From: Streptomyces sp. NBC_00620 | GTDB taxonomy: Bacteria > Actinomycetota > Actinomycetes > Streptomycetales > Streptomycetaceae | DNA length: 64,000 nt | Reading direction: 5' to 3' | Assembly: GCF_026341825.1 (NCBI RefSeq) | Contig: NZ_JAPENY010000003.1 | Span: 2,542,001-2,606,000 of the forward strand | In this document: positions 61,294 through 64,000 of the stretch, one piece after another | How positions within the stretch are numbered: position 1 is the first letter of the stretch | Layout: each line of letters starts with the position of its first letter | Program-made: the position numbers and the translations under genes | Notes under the pieces: generated by a model | What the model saw: only the letters and a program-made list of their open reading frames with translations | What the model was told of the DNA's origin: nothing | Database searches by the model: none

Positions 61294-62094
61294 TCAGTAT
61301 GACCGGGACTGCGGGTAGCCGTAGCCACCCGCCACCGGGGCCTGCGCCTGTGCCGGGGCCGCGTGCGCCTCACGGTCGTAGAAGGGCCGCGCGTTCGACC
61401 GCAGCCACATCGCCACCGGGTCGTACTCGTCGGACATCGCGACGGTCGAGACGGGCAGCCCGTCCGGCACGGCGCCGATGGACTGCTGCATCATCGCCCG
61501 CACGGAGTCGACGGCGGGCGGCGAGGTGTCGTACACATCGAGGCCGATGGCCAGATAGGGCGCTCCGAGCGCGGGCTGCACCCAGGCGCGGCGCAGCGAG
61601 CGCACGGCGGACGTGCGGTGCGCGTTCTGCGTGAGCAGGGCGTAGAACTGCGGGATCTCGATGCCCGGCTCGGAGAGCCTGAGCGGACCCGCGGGCTGGC
61701 GCTCCAGGCCCGTGGCGATACGCCGCAGGTCGAGCCAGGGGATGCCGACGCCGCCGCCGGGGGCGTGCGGGTTCAGCCAGAGGCCGAACTGGTCGGGGTA
61801 CAGGGTGCGGGCCACGTCGAGGCCGTCGACGACTTCGTAACTGCGGTTCCAGCCACTGGCCGAGAGCTCCTGGGCGGAGGTGACACAGGGGGCGTACCCG
61901 AAGCCGTCCACCTCCATGTTCCCGTACTGCGCGTCCGGGGAGCCGGACTGGCCGTGCCAGAGCAGCATCCAGACCTGGCCTGCCGACGGGGCCGCGAGCG
62001 CGCGCAGGAGCGCCTCGTAGGCGTCGTAACGCCCGGGCGTCACCTGGCGCAGCATGTGCTCGACCTGCCCAGCCGCGGCTGTGCCAGCGCTCAC
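61294..62094 (-). CDS. SseB C-terminal domain protein, copy 2
   Basis: The product is 266 residues with a GTG start. It has an N-terminal SseB-like domain (YDAYEALLRALAAPSAGQVWMLLWHG) and a C-terminal SseB_C domain ending in MWLRSNARPFYDRE. The last 25 residues are Ala/Gln/Gly/Tyr-rich. Enhanced serine sensitivity (SseB) family proteins have no known biochemical role. The C-terminal Trp-Leu-Arg and RPFY motif is shared with the gene at 62281-63084, so they are paralogues. Confidence 0.88.
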   Translation of the reverse strand: MSAGTAAAGQVEHMLRQVTPGRYDAYEALLRALAAPSAGQVWMLLWHGQSGSPDAQYGNMEVDGFGYAPCVTSAQELSASGWNRSYEVVDGLDVARTLYPDQFGLWLNPHAPGGGVGIPWLDLRRIATGLERQPAGPLRLSEPGIEIPQFYALLTQNAHRTSAVRSLRRAWVQPALGAPYLAIGLDVYDTSPPAVDSVRAMMQQSIGAVPDGLPVSTVAMSDEYDPVAMWLRSNARPFYDREAHAAPAQAQAPVAGGYGYPQSRSY

Positions 62095-62238
62095 CTTTAC
62101 AGCCCCTTCGTGTACAACACCTCGACCGACGTTATGAAACCAGCTTAAGCGGCGACCCTGACAGCGACGTGGACGCTCCGCTGGGAAAGCCGTGTGAGAG
62201 CTCGGGACTTGCTGTCGTTCTGTGGCCGCGGGCCCGTT

Positions 62239-62268
62239 GTGGTTGCTCGCGCCGTTCCCCGCGCCCCT
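62239..62268. repeat. Dispersed intergenic repeat, copy 2
   Basis: This 30-bp unit lies between the two SseB-like genes. It shares 26 of 30 bases with the unit at 39202-39231, including the whole GTTCCCCGCGCCCCT end. Confidence 0.7.
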
Positions 62269-62280
62269 GTCGGGGCGCCT

Positions 62281-63084
62281 TCAGTGGCCGTGCTGGTAGA
62301 AGGGCCGCACCCTCTGGCGCAGCCAGTCGCAGACCGGGTCCTGGGCCACGTCCAGGAGGACCAGGTTCACCGGCCACGGGGCCGGGACCCGGCCGAGCGC
62401 GCGGCCCAGGGCGTCCAGGGGGAGGGTGCGGGCCTCGCCCTCCCAGAGGGAGAGTTCGACGCCGATGAACATCACGGGGGCGCCGCCCTCGATGCTGGCC
62501 AGGCAGCGGCGGGCGGTCAGCACGACGCCGGTCCCGGCGAACTCGGCGGAGGCCGCGGACAGGAAGTCCACCGGGTCGTCCTGCCAGTCGGGCTCGAAGA
62601 GCCGCACCCGGCCGCCGCTCGCGGATCCGTCGAGAGGCGTACGCCCGGCACGGCACAGCTCGGCGACCGCGGGGGGCGGCAGCGGTACGCCGACCACACC
62701 GTCCGGGTTCACCGCGATGCCGATCTGCGGGGGCAGCCCGCGGGCGAACTCGACGGCGGGGGCGATCGTGTACGACATGTGCCCGCCGGTGACCTGGCGG
62801 AACTGCTCCTCGGAGCTGAAGACAGGGACGTACGCCTGACCGGCGATCTCCAGCGTGGGCAGGTCGAGCGGGCCGCTGTTCGGGCCGCCGCCGTTCGGCA
62901 GCGGGACCCAGACGAAGCTGCGGCCGAGGACCTCGACGATGCGGGCACCCGAGGAGGGGCCCGCGGGCACGCCGAGGGACGCGGCGAGCACCTCCTCCAG
63001 TTCGTTGCCCGGCCATCCGCCGTGCGGATGGGGGTACGCCTGCGCCGGGAGGCCAGGGAATTCGGGGAAGGCTGGGAAGTCCAT
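62281..63084 (-). CDS. SseB family protein, copy 1
   Basis: The product is 267 residues from ATG 63084. A short Pro/Phe-rich N-terminus (DFPAFPEFPGLP) leads to an SseB domain (GNELEEVLAASLGVPAG, VWVPLPNGGG, YVPVFSSEEQFRQVT) and an SseB_C domain ending in DWLRQRVRPFYQHGH. It sits upstream of the second copy on the same strand after 186 bp, suggesting a tandem duplication. Function unknown. Confidence 0.9.
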   Translation of the reverse strand: MDFPAFPEFPGLPAQAYPHPHGGWPGNELEEVLAASLGVPAGPSSGARIVEVLGRSFVWVPLPNGGGPNSGPLDLPTLEIAGQAYVPVFSSEEQFRQVTGGHMSYTIAPAVEFARGLPPQIGIAVNPDGVVGVPLPPPAVAELCRAGRTPLDGSASGGRVRLFEPDWQDDPVDFLSAASAEFAGTGVVLTARRCLASIEGGAPVMFIGVELSLWEGEARTLPLDALGRALGRVPAPWPVNLVLLDVAQDPVCDWLRQRVRPFYQHGH

Positions 63085-63109
63085 CTGTCTACCGCCTGCT
63101 GTGAACCAC

Positions 63110-63141
63110 TGTTCCGGTGTTCCGGTGTTCCGGTGTTCCGG
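63110..63141. repeat. Tandem octamer repeat
   Basis: Four consecutive copies of TGTTCCGG lie just upstream of the SseB-like gene. The unit is short and may vary by slippage between strains. Confidence 0.6.
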
Positions 63142-63230
63142 CTGGCAAGGTTAGTGCGCTTGTACGGCATCCCGGCCGCTCTCGCCGCCCCCGGCCGCGC
63201 TCGATCGCGCTCGGCCACTCTCGGCCGCTC

Positions 63231-63917
63231 TCAGCCTCCGAAGTCGATCCGGCGCAGTACGTCGGCCGCGTCGCGGTCGATGAGCACCGCCGAGCCGCAG
63301 CCCTCCGGCAGGTCCCCCTTCTCGACGGAGCGCAGCAGCCGGGTGACCGCGCCGCGGTGGCGCGAGAACGCGTACCGCGAGACGCCGCGGCCGCGCTCGC
63401 GCTGGCCGTCGAGGGCCGTGCCCGGCGTGACGTCGAGCAGCAGCAGGTGCAGGGTGCCGCCCCGGCGGCGCGCCTCGCGGGCGAGCCAGCGGCGCACCCA
63501 GGCCTGGGTGCCGCAGTCGTGTACGACCACTCCGGCGCCGGAGCGCAGCGCGCGGTGCAGCCCCGTGTAGTGCGCGAGGCGGACGAGCGGGCGGTAGACC
63601 GCGTACGGCAGCCAGCGGGACACGTGTCCGTCCCAGCGGTCGCGGGTGTCCTGCGAGTCGATGCGCGGCCCCGAGACGGCGCGGCGCATCAGGGTCGACT
63701 TGCCGCTGCCGGGGAGTCCGGTGACCACGACGACGTCGGAGGTGCCGAAGTGCAGACCGTGCGGGCTGTGGCCCGCGCGGTCCCTGAGGTCGCGGACGAC
63801 AGCCGTCGGGAACGGGTCGCACGCCTCCCGGGCCGGAGCGCCGGGCTGCTTGGGCAGCGCGAGGCCTGCGGTCGTCGCGTACGCCGTGGTCCTGTTCACC
63901 GTGATCGTCCTCCCCAT
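63231..63917 (-). CDS. P-loop kinase-like AAA ATPase
   Basis: The product is about 228 residues from ATG 63917. The P-loop GLPGSGKST is at about residues 66-74 and a likely catalytic Asp lies in the RIDSQDTRDRW segment. This is the layout of small nucleotide or sugar kinases and zeta-toxin-like enzymes. C-terminal half: LHLLLLDVTPGTALDGQRERGRG and SRYAFSRHRGAVTRLL, with a polar His/Arg/Asp-rich end. No obvious antitoxin is adjacent. The substrate is unknown. The upstream region runs to the window edge. Confidence 0.85.
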   Translation of the reverse strand: MGRTITVNRTTAYATTAGLALPKQPGAPAREACDPFPTAVVRDLRDRAGHSPHGLHFGTSDVVVVTGLPGSGKSTLMRRAVSGPRIDSQDTRDRWDGHVSRWLPYAVYRPLVRLAHYTGLHRALRSGAGVVVHDCGTQAWVRRWLAREARRRGGTLHLLLLDVTPGTALDGQRERGRGVSRYAFSRHRGAVTRLLRSVEKGDLPEGCGSAVLIDRDAADVLRRIDFGG

Positions 63918-64000
63918 GGGTCTGGAGTCCCATCCCCGCCGAGTGTAAAGAGAAGGTAATGCGCGGTGCTTCCTGTTTCCGTAATCGGTCTGCCACAAGG

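Noticed and set aside
63231..63917. Zeta-toxin of a toxin-antitoxin pair
   Set aside because: A P-loop kinase fold is likely, but no epsilon-like antitoxin gene lies beside it, so a toxin call is not supported.

Overview
The window is high-GC actinobacterial chromosome and almost certainly Streptomyces. The signs are strong third-position GC bias, frequent GTG starts, large LuxR-family (LAL) regulators, rare TTA leucine codons, and a gene order (serA-ilvC-ilvNB next to a GGDEF-EAL gene; gatCAB; rmdB; ligA; mnmA; an oligopeptide ABC operon; SseB-like genes) that from memory matches the S. coelicolor core around SCO5475-SCO5515 in inverted orientation. No rRNA, tRNA, CRISPR, insertion sequence or phage gene was seen.

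Layout. 1-4042: carbohydrate island with a secreted parallel beta-helix protein (cut by the window edge), a FadR-type GntR regulator, an L-rhamnose/L-fucose-type mutarotase and an aldose dehydrogenase of the aldo/keto reductase family. 4058-6302: divergent TetR regulator and 14-TM MFS pump, with an operator inside the promoter spacer. 6303-6605: a large nested inverted repeat. 6636-9611: first LAL regulator. 9681-15309: serA, ilvC, ilvN and ilvB, with an ilvB leader peptide and attenuator. 15343-18540: CdgC-like GGDEF-EAL protein. 18738-22427: 2-hydroxyacid dehydrogenase, aldo/keto reductase, lipoprotein sugar dehydrogenase and a DUF6191 protein. 22466-29479: second LAL regulator, two small proteins, a GNAT and an MMPL transporter. 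29761-33341: gatCA-x-B operon with a small membrane protein between gatA and gatB. 33486-39046: accessory locus with a Trypco2 protein and a 1719-residue trypsin-STAND-TPR protein, a predicted biological-conflict module. 39377-46365: RmdB, LigA, a MetE-like enzyme, an SDR and a LOG-family protein. 46416-49856: DUF427, MnmA, a peptidoglycan amidase and a cysteine desulfurase. 49951-54481: small membrane proteins, TetR and WYL regulators, a lipoprotein, a thioesterase-like protein and a UPF0126 channel. 54561-60844: complete oligopeptide ABC importer. 61294-63917: two SseB-like paralogues and a P-loop kinase-like ATPase.

Functional links. The cysteine desulfurase supplies persulfide sulfur to MnmA for tRNA 2-thiolation. 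GatCAB makes Gln-tRNA(Gln) and/or Asn-tRNA(Asn). SerA, IlvBN and IlvC form a serine and branched-chain amino acid block with classic leader-peptide attenuation. Two c-di-GMP enzymes sit about 21 kb apart. Both carry in-frame TTA codons, as do the trypsin-STAND protein and the WYL regulator, so translation of all four should depend on the developmental tRNA bldA. The trypsin-STAND-TPR/Trypco2 pair, with its TTA codon, is the strongest candidate for an under-described system here.
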